Source: an uncultured Paracoccaceae bacterium | Lineage (GTDB): Bacteria > Pseudomonadota > Alphaproteobacteria > Rhodobacterales > Rhodobacteraceae | Assembly (NCBI GenBank): GCA_937927675.1 | Contig: CALBSG010000107.1 | Span: 1 to 10,171, forward strand | Direction of reading: 5' to 3' | DNA length: 10,171 nucleotides | Part shown: in pieces, positions 1 to 6,750 of the stretch | Position numbering within the stretch: position 1 is the first letter of the stretch | Layout of the letters: every line of letters starts with the position of its first letter | Notes under the pieces: model-generated | What the model was told of the DNA's origin: nothing | Database searches by the model: none | Seen by the model: the letters and a program-made list of their open reading frames with translations, nothing else | Made by a program: the position numbers and the translations under genes

Positions 1-1734
1 CAACGTATAGCTTTGGGCGATCTGCACGGTGTCATTGCCCGCAGCCGCCGCCTCCACCACACTTTCGGTGATGGCATCCAGCACATAGGTGTCGTTGCCT
101 GCGCCGCCTGCCAGACTGTCGGTGCCGCTGCCACCGATCAAGGTGTCATCGCCGCCGCCGCCATAAAGGCTGTCATCGCCCAGCCCGCCATCCAAAAGGT
201 TCTTGCCGGTGCCGCCTGTCAGCACGTTGTCCAACGCGTTGCCGGTGCCGTTCACCGCCGCCGACGAGGTGATCGTCAGGTTTTCAACGCCCGTGCCAAG
301 GGTGTGGCTGGCGGTTGCCTCCACCAGATCGACGCCCGAGGCACCAAGCGTGGATTCGTCGGACACATCGTTGACCGTGTTGACGCGGTAAACGTCATTG
401 CCCGCGCCACCCTGCATGAGGTCATCGCCAAGCCCGCCGTCCAGCGTGTCATTGCCCAACCCACCGATCAGCGTGTCCTGATTTGCGCCGCCTGACAAAA
501 GGTTGTTGGCGCTGTTGCCTTCGATCCGGTTGTTTTCGCCATTGCCGGTGCCGTTCAGCGCCGCGCCTGACAGCACCAGATTTTCCACATATTGTTCAAG
601 CGTATAGGCCGTGAGGCTGCTGAAAACAGTGTCGATACCCTGCTCGAACCGTTCGATCACCTCATCGTCTGCGCTGTCGACGTAATAGAGGTCATTGCCC
701 AGCGCACCATACATCGTGTCATCGCCGACGCCGCCGTCCAGCGTGTCATCCCCGCCTGCAAGGGTGTCGCCCAGCGCTTGGCCGCGCAGCAGGTCGTTGC
801 CGCCGCCCCCGCTCAGGCTGTTGTTGCCGCGGTTGCCGGTCAGGGTATTGTCCAGCCCGTTTCCGGTGGCGGTCAGGTTGGCTGTGCCCGACAGTTCGAT
901 GTTTTCGATGAAGTTCGAGGTGACCGGCGTGTACAGCGTATAGTTGATCGACGAGACCACCGTGTCTTCATCGCCTTCGCCGGTATATTCCATCACCTGA
1001 TCGCCGATGCTGTCGACGATGTAGACATCGCTGTGCTTGCCGCCATACATCACATCGGCACCGGTGCCGCCATCCAGCGTGTCCAGCCCGTTGTAGCCAT
1101 AGAGCGTATCGACGCCGTCCAACCCGTAAAGCCGGTTCTCGCCGCCCCAATTCGCGGTGCTTTCATTGCCTTGGAGGATATTGTTCAGGGCATTGCCGGT
1201 GCCGTCGATATTGGTCGAATCGAGATTGGTTGCGAGACGCAGGTTTTCGATGTTGGCGGCAAGGGTATGGCTGATCGAGGCGATGACCAGATCGGTGCCG
1301 CTTGCCGCGGCTTCGATGATCAGATCACCGATGTCATCGAAGTAATAGGTATCATCGCCAAGACCGCCCAGCATCGAGTCGATCCCTAGGCCCCCGTCCA
1401 GCACGTCGTTGAAGGTGCCACCATCCAGCGTGTCATTCCCGGCAGCACCATAAAGCACATCGTTTTCGGTGCCGCCCACGAGCACGTCATTGTCGCCACC
1501 GCCGTCCAGCGTGTCGTTGCCCGCACCGCCATCCAGCGTATCGGCCTCGGTTCCGCCAAACAGGCTGTCGTGATCGGCCCCGCCCAAAAGTGAGTCGCGC
1601 CCGGCGTCGCCATAGATCACATCGTTGCCAGCCAGACCGCTTAGCGTGTCATTGCCCGCGTCGCCCGCGAACAGGTCAGCGCCAGTGCCGCCGATAAGGG
1701 AGTCATTGCCCGTGGTGCCCGTGTAATCCGTCAT
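1..1734 (-). CDS. RTX-repeat calcium-binding protein, N-terminal 578 residues (C-terminus off the left edge)
   Basis: The reverse frame from an ATG at 1734 stays open to base 1. A good ribosome site (GGAG, 7 nt upstream) supports this start. The protein opens directly with RTX nonapeptides (GNDSLIGGTG-type, residues about 8-125); there is no signal peptide or enzymatic domain. It then alternates nonapeptide blocks with about 65-residue modules that carry a DxYxVD motif, a YTL or HTL motif, a VENL motif and a GTGN motif. The modules start near residues 127, 236, 347, 445 and 547, a period of about 100-110 residues. In this family the GGxGxDxLx repeats bind Ca2+ and fold into a beta-roll after export by a type I secretion system, whose signal is C-terminal and would lie outside the window. 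A catalytic or adhesive domain could also lie beyond the edge. The secreted or surface role is inferred from the family. Confidence 0.94.
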   Translation of the reverse strand, partial: MTDYTGTTGNDSLIGGTGADLFAGDAGNDTLSGLAGNDVIYGDAGRDSLLGGADHDSLFGGTEADTLDGGAGNDTLDGGGDNDVLVGGTENDVLYGAAGNDTLDGGTFNDVLDGGLGIDSMLGGLGDDTYYFDDIGDLIIEAAASGTDLVIASISHTLAANIENLRLATNLDSTNIDGTGNALNNILQGNESTANWGGENRLYGLDGVDTLYGYNGLDTLDGGTGADVMYGGKHSDVYIVDSIGDQVMEYTGEGDEDTVVSSINYTLYTPVTSNFIENIELSGTANLTATGNGLDNTLTGNRGNNSLSGGGGNDLLRGQALGDTLAGGDDTLDGGVGDDTMYGALGNDLYYVDSADDEVIERFEQGIDTVFSSLTAYTLEQYVENLVLSGAALNGTGNGENNRIEGNSANNLLSGGANQDTLIGGLGNDTLDGGLGDDLMQGGAGNDVYRVNTVNDVSDESTLGASGVDLVEATASHTLGTGVENLTITSSAAVNGTGNALDNVLTGGTGKNLLDGGLGDDSLYGGGGDDTLIGGSGTDSLAGGAGNDTYVLDAITESVVEAAAAGNDTVQIAQSYTL

Positions 1735-1975
1735 ACCAATTCTCCACCGATCCTGCTTGGCGCTTGGGGCCGATCACAGATGTTGAAGAACAAGGTTAAT
1801 TGCTGAATCGGGTCGGACTGTGGCCCGCGCGCCGTCAAACAAGGGGGAGCCGCGGCAACACTGTGGCGGCTGACGATGATCTGGAAACATTTGCCGGGGC
1901 AAGCGCGGTTCAACTGCCGTTGGAAAAACAATCTTGGGGCAGGGGCGAATTGATTCGCTTTGTCACAATGCCATG
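1735..1975. other. Gene-free upstream region of the RTX gene
   Basis: This holds the RTX gene's ribosome site (GGAG, about 1742-1745 on the minus strand) and a 14-bp palindrome at 1945-1958. A 90-codon minus-strand frame (1731-2003) crosses the region but has no recognisable protein character and straddles the candidate transposon end, so it is not treated as a gene. No convincing -35/-10 pair was found. Confidence 0.6.
1945..1958. repeat. 14-bp palindrome GCGAAT-TG-ATTCGC
   Basis: GCGAAT and ATTCGC are perfect inverted arms around two bases. It lies 17 bp outside the candidate transposon terminus and 211 bp upstream of the RTX start codon. It could be an operator for the RTX gene or a chance palindrome. 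No function is assigned. Confidence 0.35.
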
Positions 1976-1986
1976 TGTGCTGAAAT

Positions 1987-2005
1987 ACCATAAGCGTGCT
2001 CACCC
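1987..2005 (+). repeat. Putative TnsB-binding site, copy A (terminal)
   Basis: ACCATAAGCGTGCTCACCC, identical over 19 bp to copy C at 2102-2120. It is the repeat nearest the candidate terminus. The CCATAA core resembles TnsB-site cores in other Tn7-like ends, from memory. It lies outside any plausible gene. Confidence 0.7.
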
Positions 2006-2081
2006 TGCCGATTCGACGTGAAATTTTCTCAATAAAACTGTTTAATTTTAAAGCGTTGTTCGGGTTCTTTTTTGCCTTTCA

Positions 2082-2100
2082 GCATATGCGTGCTCGCTCA
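2082..2100 (+). repeat. Putative TnsB-binding site, copy B (diverged)
   Basis: GCATATGCGTGCTCGCTCA matches the CCATAAGCGTGCTCACCC consensus at 14 of 18 positions, including an unbroken GCGTGCTC core. It starts 21 bp before copy C, about two helical turns, so the two sites would face the same side of the DNA. Confidence 0.6.
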
Positions 2101-2101
2101 A

Positions 2102-2120
2102 ACCATAAGCGTGCTCACCC
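2102..2120 (+). repeat. Putative TnsB-binding site, copy C (internal)
   Basis: ACCATAAGCGTGCTCACCC, an exact 19-bp direct repeat of copy A, 115 bp further inside. A 19-bp exact match in non-coding DNA with the same orientation is not expected by chance. An AT-rich stretch (about 2010-2080) separates copies A and B. Confidence 0.7.
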
Positions 2121-2146
2121 CAGGGATTACATGGCGCTGAAATGCA

Positions 2147-2170
2147 AAAGGCCCGCCGAAGCGGGCCTTT
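2147..2170 (-). terminator. Rho-independent terminator with UUCG tetraloop after tnsC
   Basis: On the minus strand AAAGGCCCGC and GCGGGCCTTT form a perfect 10-bp stem closing a TTCG loop in the extra-stable C(UUCG)G context, followed by a short T run. It starts 24 bp past the tnsC stop codon, between the operon and the repeats of the transposon end. It should stop tns transcripts before they cross the end and enter the RTX upstream region. Confidence 0.85.
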
Positions 2171-2194
2171 AAGGCACTGGCAGAAAATGATTTT

Positions 2195-3154
2195 TTATTC
2201 GTCGTCGTCGAGCAGGAGCTTGAGAAGTTGGGCTTCGGAGAAGGCTTCGCGATAATCATCCACGCTGAACGGCGAAAACCCCAAACTCAGGCCGCTCTTC
2301 TGGGCGAAAGCTTTCTCGAAGTAAGAAATGCTGATGTCCTTGCGGTCGTCCATCCTGCAAAGAGCCAAAGCTTCGATGACGAGTTCGATGACCAAGCCCC
2401 AACGATTGGCACAAGCAAAGGCCAGCCGTTCATAGAAATCCTTCGTGGCCAGCGGCCCGAAGTTCACATCGCCCTTGTCCCCATACGCGAAACACAGGTT
2501 GTTCATCTCTTCCAGATCATCTTGGCAGCCGATCTTTTCGAAGTGCACGGGAAAGAGCAGTTCCTTCAACTGAACGTAAGGGTTCACGAAGGTCGCCAAG
2601 TCCGGCACGCCTGACAGGATCAACACAAACGGCCAACGCTTGTGTTTGCAGAGGGATTTGAAACCATCAAGCACCTTGGCGTTGGTCGTCTTGCCGGTTT
2701 CCGTGAACATATGTTGGCATTCATCGAAATGGATTCCGATGACGCCCTGCAACCGAGCCTGTTTCTCGACCTCGTTCCAGATGTAGCTCTGCGTCCGCTG
2801 AGCACGCATTGGCGTCCCCAGGGCTTCGAGCACTTCGATCCCGAGATCTTTCCAACTGAGCATGCCGGACAGAGTGCATTCGACAAATCTGGCGGGTATC
2901 CCGCCCGGCAGATTGATGCCCTCGGCGTTGAACTTTTCGATAACGGAGTTGACCTCCTTGCTTTTGCCTGACCTCGACTCCCCTGTCACCATCAGGCCGC
3001 GGGCCTCGAAAGGTTTCCCGATATCGAGCTTTGTGAAGTAATCTGTGACGACGTGTTCCATCTGTCGGTCCAGCTGCTCCCGACGCGGAAACCGGTAGTA
3101 TGCCTTGAGGAAAGGCTTCAGGATGTCGCGCTTCTTGTCGTTCAGAAAACTCAT
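2195..3154 (-). CDS. tnsC: TnsC/TniB-like AAA+ ATPase, transposition regulator
   Basis: This 319-residue AAA+ ATPase would link target recognition to the transposase. In Tn7-like systems, ATP-bound TnsC oligomerises on target DNA and activates TnsB. Visible motifs are a Walker A GESRSGKS (58-65), a Walker B with D144-E145 in an IHFDE stretch, and a sensor-1-like LILSG segment (178-182). The length fits the short TniB/TnsC group rather than the longer TnsC of Tn7 itself. The ATG overlaps the tnsB stop by 4 nt (ATGA), indicating translational coupling, and a terminator follows. The tail ends in an acidic LLDDDE. The ATPase and TniB-family assignment is clear; the tnsC name rests on the tnsA and tnsB neighbours. 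Confidence 0.93.
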   Translation of the reverse strand: MSFLNDKKRDILKPFLKAYYRFPRREQLDRQMEHVVTDYFTKLDIGKPFEARGLMVTGESRSGKSKEVNSVIEKFNAEGINLPGGIPARFVECTLSGMLSWKDLGIEVLEALGTPMRAQRTQSYIWNEVEKQARLQGVIGIHFDECQHMFTETGKTTNAKVLDGFKSLCKHKRWPFVLILSGVPDLATFVNPYVQLKELLFPVHFEKIGCQDDLEEMNNLCFAYGDKGDVNFGPLATKDFYERLAFACANRWGLVIELVIEALALCRMDDRKDISISYFEKAFAQKSGLSLGFSPFSVDDYREAFSEAQLLKLLLDDDE

Positions 3155-5541
3155 TCCAGCCTCTTCAGGTTTGCGGGGCGGCCAAAGATTTCCTTTGGAG
3201 GCTCGGCGGGCGGTGACGGTTTCTTGGGTTTCTTGGCCGAAGTGGACTTCGTTCCGGCTTGCTTCTCCGCTTTGGGCGGGACGGTTTCGGAAGCCTCGTC
3301 GGGCATCACTTCTGCGTTCATGGCGTGCGGCGGGATGGGCGCCGGATCGACAACCTTGCCTTCGATGATGCCATTGCCGCCGGTGAAGTCGAAAATCTTG
3401 CCGTCGGGGCGTGCCGCAGTGATTTGCCCAGCCCTGGCTGCGCCCTCTACACCCTTCGACGCAATGATGCGGGCCCCTTGAAAGACCTGCCGCGCTTTCG
3501 CCTTGATTTCTGCGCGGGTCTGGTAGCTGCGAGCCAAGTTCTTTTCGACGCCGATACTGTCCAAGAGTTCCCGACGTTCGCGCCGGACCTTGGCCAGCCG
3601 GTCTTCATGGATTTCGGTCGTGCTGGGGTCCTCTTTGCGATACGCTCGGACCAGATTCAGAACTTCGTTGATGGTCATATCAGCGAAGACTGAACTCTGA
3701 AGCTGAACGCGGATCGGAGCCGTCGTTCGAGGCAGCACCACGGTGGCCTCGTTCAGGTTGTCCGGGTCCACATAAACCGAGACCTGACGCTGCCGGTAAC
3801 GGTCATAGCCCTGGGTATCTTCGATCGCCTGCTGCAGTTCGGGCGAGTTGAACCAGATGCCCGAGAAGACGCGCACGCCCTCGGAGGTCGGGATAACCTT
3901 TTCTTCCCAGCAAAGGTGGATACGACGCAGGTCTGGATCCATCGGTTCAAAGATTTCTCGTGTCTTGTAGACCTCCTCATAAACTTCTGCCGGACGCCGG
4001 CCCCACATGCCGAACCCGTGATGCCGCATCGATGGAAGCTCGTCGATGTAGAAGCAGGTCAGGAGCTGGTAGAGGATATCGATGTCCAAAACCCCGCTTT
4101 TGTTAGCGTCATAGCCCGGCAGATCACCGGGGCGGCGACCGGTGTAGCCATGCAAGAGCTTCAGCAGCACGGACTCCAGTGTCCCGAAATGACGTTCGAT
4201 GAACGGCTTGTCGGTCGGCGAATAGACCCTGACGTCCACGGAAACACCACCAGCTCCCAGGACGGCGGATTTGACGGCGGCATTGCGAAGGCCCGGGCCG
4301 TTATCCGTCTTGACCATTCCGAGGCCAACGGCGTCCGCGACCAAACCCGAGCAGCCGTAGCGGATCTTCTCCTTGGATTTGTCCCGCGTTGCCATCCGCA
4401 GCAGGGCTAGGGTGGCTTCCGCGCGGGGCTCGTCGCTGATCACCCAGGCGAGCGGCATCCGCGTCGCGACATCCAGCATCACGAGCAAGGTAAGACGGGT
4501 CTTGATAATCTTGTCCGCGTCTTCCAAGGCCCGTTTTTCCGGATCGCCAAGCTTTTCCCACAGACCGCAAACCTTGGCCGTCACCACAAGCGACAGGTGG
4601 ACCTCATCTATTTCGGTCAGTTCACCGATCATCAGGGCGCGGAGATCCGTGCTGCCCCGCCCGAGCTTGGATTTGGCCGCACGTTCGCCCTTGTCCCTGA
4701 TTTCGGCCTCTGTGGTGGAAAACAATCCCTTTTGATGACGTGACAGGGTTGTCTGCGACGGTGTCTGCAGCTGCGGCAGGTCGTTTGCCTGCCGCTTCTT
4801 GTTCACCGCGTTGAGCTCGGCGGTGAGATGGTTATGGATGTTGGCGATCGAGTATTCTTTTGCTTCACGTGCAAAATGTTCGATCGCTTCCGTCATCATG
4901 TCGCGAATGAGCCAGGTAATCCGGCGGCGGCGATTTCCTTTCAGATGATCCAGAGGGATCAGCGCGGCAATGGGATCAGCCGCAGTCTCAGCAATGGATT
5001 TGGGAACGCATCTCAGATATGCATTGTAATATTCGTTCAGTTTGCGGCCTTTGGGCAGCTGCCAAATCAGCCTGTTTCCCCCAGACGCCACATGGACATA
5101 AATCTTCTTTCCAAAATAAGTACTTGCCAGTTCTGCGATGTTTTCACGCAACTCAAGGTCGTTCAGTTTCCGTTGCGACAGTTCATAGTCCGGGTCGTTC
5201 TTTTCCTGACGGATCGCGTCGTGGATTTCTGCGATCGCCGCGCAGATAGCCAGTTTAAATGCGCCGTTTTCTTGCTGTTTGCTCGGTAGGGCTTCGACCG
5301 CTTTGTAAGTCCCCAGCCGCAGCTGCGCCTTAGCCGAGGTGACAGACATCGGCTTCTTGAGGCTGAGGCCAGGCTGCTTGAGGAGCCGCGCCAGCATAAC
5401 GTAGGGAAGAAACTCTACCCGACCCGACGCTTGATCTGCCGCCTCATAGCCGTGATCGGTCTTCCGATTGACGACCAGTGTCCGGGCGTTAACCGTAAGC
5501 TCAGTCCCAGGGGAGAGGTCATATCGCGGCGCAATGTTCAT
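3151..5541 (-). CDS. tnsB: TnsB/TniA-like DDE transposase (Mu/rve type)
   Basis: This 796-residue protein is the catalytic transposase. It would bind the terminal repeats, cleave the 3' ends and join them to target DNA. The RNase H-like core carries D312 (in an EIDEVHL stretch), D413 (KTDNGPG) and E449 (PFIERHFG); D413 and E449 have exactly 35 residues between them, as in the D,D(35)E class. DNA-binding segments lie upstream of residue 300, and a Mu-type C-terminal beta region spans roughly 530-615. The end (about 735-796) is a proline/lysine-rich, low-complexity tail, as expected for a TnsC-contacting tether. I chose the ATG at 5541 because it overlaps the tnsA stop (TGATG). A GTG four codons upstream (5553) is possible and would give 800 residues. 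It overlaps tnsC by 4 nt. Confidence 0.94.
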   Translation of the reverse strand: MNIAPRYDLSPGTELTVNARTLVVNRKTDHGYEAADQASGRVEFLPYVMLARLLKQPGLSLKKPMSVTSAKAQLRLGTYKAVEALPSKQQENGAFKLAICAAIAEIHDAIRQEKNDPDYELSQRKLNDLELRENIAELASTYFGKKIYVHVASGGNRLIWQLPKGRKLNEYYNAYLRCVPKSIAETAADPIAALIPLDHLKGNRRRRITWLIRDMMTEAIEHFAREAKEYSIANIHNHLTAELNAVNKKRQANDLPQLQTPSQTTLSRHQKGLFSTTEAEIRDKGERAAKSKLGRGSTDLRALMIGELTEIDEVHLSLVVTAKVCGLWEKLGDPEKRALEDADKIIKTRLTLLVMLDVATRMPLAWVISDEPRAEATLALLRMATRDKSKEKIRYGCSGLVADAVGLGMVKTDNGPGLRNAAVKSAVLGAGGVSVDVRVYSPTDKPFIERHFGTLESVLLKLLHGYTGRRPGDLPGYDANKSGVLDIDILYQLLTCFYIDELPSMRHHGFGMWGRRPAEVYEEVYKTREIFEPMDPDLRRIHLCWEEKVIPTSEGVRVFSGIWFNSPELQQAIEDTQGYDRYRQRQVSVYVDPDNLNEATVVLPRTTAPIRVQLQSSVFADMTINEVLNLVRAYRKEDPSTTEIHEDRLAKVRRERRELLDSIGVEKNLARSYQTRAEIKAKARQVFQGARIIASKGVEGAARAGQITAARPDGKIFDFTGGNGIIEGKVVDPAPIPPHAMNAEVMPDEASETVPPKAEKQAGTKSTSAKKPKKPSPPAEPPKEIFGRPANLKRLE

Positions 5542-6314
5542 CAGGCAACCCACACGCGGGAATGTTCCCAGATGACGTTGTCCCAGTCAGCTTGCAGTTT
5601 CTTCTGGGCGATCAAGCGATAGCAGGCCTTGAAGGCCCGGGCTTGTGACACGCTGACAAGCGGGAACAGGTCGCGCATGAACCACAGCGTCCGGCACCTA
5701 TGTGCCGCTTCAAGAACCTGCTCATCGGCTTCGGGATCGCGATGTTCCGAAATCTTCCACATTCGGAACAGGTTTTCCCGGCGCTGGCGGGTGTAGGTGT
5801 CGGCATCGACAACGATCATGTCGTCGGCGATCTTCTGCTTCAGAGTGGCCGCGCTGATCTGGTCGATATGGCGCCACGCCTTCTCTTTCTTGAGGCTGGC
5901 ACGATAGCGAACGAAAACGAGGCGCCGATGGCCATTGCGAAGCGTGATCAGGAAGTCGTGCGTGTAGGGCACATCCCGCTTTTCTTCCTCGCTGTAATAG
6001 GAAACGACGCAAGGTTGAAACCTGATGTCGTAGGTTTCCGTCTCAAGAAGCCCTTCCAGCCCGACGGCGAATTCGGCAGCGCTTTCGGTGATCCCAATTT
6101 TTGGATTCCACTGGTTCGCTTCGGTTCGATAGGTAAACCAGATATGATGTGAGACAGCGCTCCGGGACCCGGGATTGCGCTTTCCGTCAAAAGGCAGCAT
6201 CCCGAAGATGCCCGGCAGAACGATTTTGGACGCCTTGGGCAGTTTCGGTGGGCTGTGGTTCCAACTGTCGTGGTCGAAGTACTCTTCAGACATGTCTCGA
6301 TTGTTCTCGGCCAT
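5541..6314 (-). CDS. tnsA: TnsA-like endonuclease
   Basis: This 257-residue protein resembles the TnsA N-terminal nuclease family, which cuts the 5' ends of the transposon so that it leaves by cut-and-paste. Family landmarks are E81 (in TESAAEF), a QP pair at 100-101, and YTHDFLI with D120, followed by a strand ending LVFVRYRASL (132-141). The family's catalytic E...D...(E/Q)xK would place the lysine at 136, where this protein has arginine. The C-terminal part (about 150-250) is helical and resembles the TnsC-contacting TnsA C-domain. It is first in the tnsABC operon, and its stop overlaps the tnsB ATG. An ATG at 6293 (codon 8) is an alternative start; neither start has a strong ribosome site. 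Family assignment is good, activity uncertain. Confidence 0.83.
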   Translation of the reverse strand: MAENNRDMSEEYFDHDSWNHSPPKLPKASKIVLPGIFGMLPFDGKRNPGSRSAVSHHIWFTYRTEANQWNPKIGITESAAEFAVGLEGLLETETYDIRFQPCVVSYYSEEEKRDVPYTHDFLITLRNGHRRLVFVRYRASLKKEKAWRHIDQISAATLKQKIADDMIVVDADTYTRQRRENLFRMWKISEHRDPEADEQVLEAAHRCRTLWFMRDLFPLVSVSQARAFKACYRLIAQKKLQADWDNVIWEHSRVWVA

Positions 6315-6750
6315 CTGCCGAGTTTCGTGGATGGAGGGATGATTGGTCGGGTAGGGTGTGGCGCGTCTGCTCGCGCTAGGCTGACCGCATGAGGTGATCA
6401 GTCAGCGATGTCGGCCTCCATCGGATTGGGCCGCGGCATGGTATAGGGTGCGGGGCGGCGGTTCATGGTAGAATCTCCAGTTCGATCTTTCGGTGCGCAA
6501 ATGCCAGACGGCAGAGTGGGAGTCAAATTTCGCTTCAAAATCAGCAATTTAGGAAAAACCTTCGACCTGACGTTTTTTCGCAGACTTGGGCGATGATGCG
6601 CGACTGCTGTGTTGCGAAGTTCCCGATCCATATCGCTCTCTGGTCGCCCGCAGATGTGGCGCGCTGTTTTGCGTCCTGACCCAGAGTATATTTCGGGACG
6701 ACCGTGCCGCACATCGGTGCAGCCGGCCGAGCCTGTGGATTCCGCTTCGG
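6315..6750. other. Leader region between the zinc-ribbon gene and tnsA
   Basis: This gap precedes the tns operon. It contains an AT-richer stretch at about 6480-6570, the likely site of the operon promoter although no clear -35/-10 pair stands out, and a small ORF at 6398-6466. A 153-codon minus-strand frame (6398-6859) crosses it but has no family features. No remnant of a DDE domain that could complete the upstream IS1595-like gene is present in any frame. Confidence 0.5.
6398..6466 (-). CDS. Possible 22-residue peptide upstream of tnsA
   Basis: An ATG at 6466 is preceded by a well-placed GGAG (8 nt spacing), better than the sites before tnsA itself. It opens a 22-codon frame starting MNRRPAPYTMPRPNP and ending in an acidic EADIAD. 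The peptide is proline/arginine-rich, with no known domain. It stops 83 bp before tnsA on the same strand and could be a leader peptide tuning tns expression, a microprotein, or a chance ORF. I do not recognise it. Confidence 0.3.
   Translation of the reverse strand: MNRRPAPYTMPRPNPMEADIAD

Noticed and set aside
13..1613. Long plus- and minus-strand frames inside the RTX region
   Set aside because: They are shadows produced by the repetitive, stop-poor GC-rich RTX coding sequence.
1961..1975. TGTCACAATG as an alternative transposon terminus
   Set aside because: It is possible because it begins with TGT, but its distance to the first CCATAA repeat (27 nt) is less like known Tn7-like ends than the TGT at 1976. 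An approximate reverse match at 9313-9323 is too imperfect to be the partner end.
1731..2003. 90-codon minus-strand frame upstream of the RTX gene
   Set aside because: No domain character, it crosses the candidate transposon end, and it overlaps the RTX ribosome site and start codon.
6437..6472. Two CATGGTA motifs upstream of tnsA as a possible opposite transposon end
   Set aside because: They match only about six bases of the inverted repeat, and no ACA terminus follows at the right spacing.
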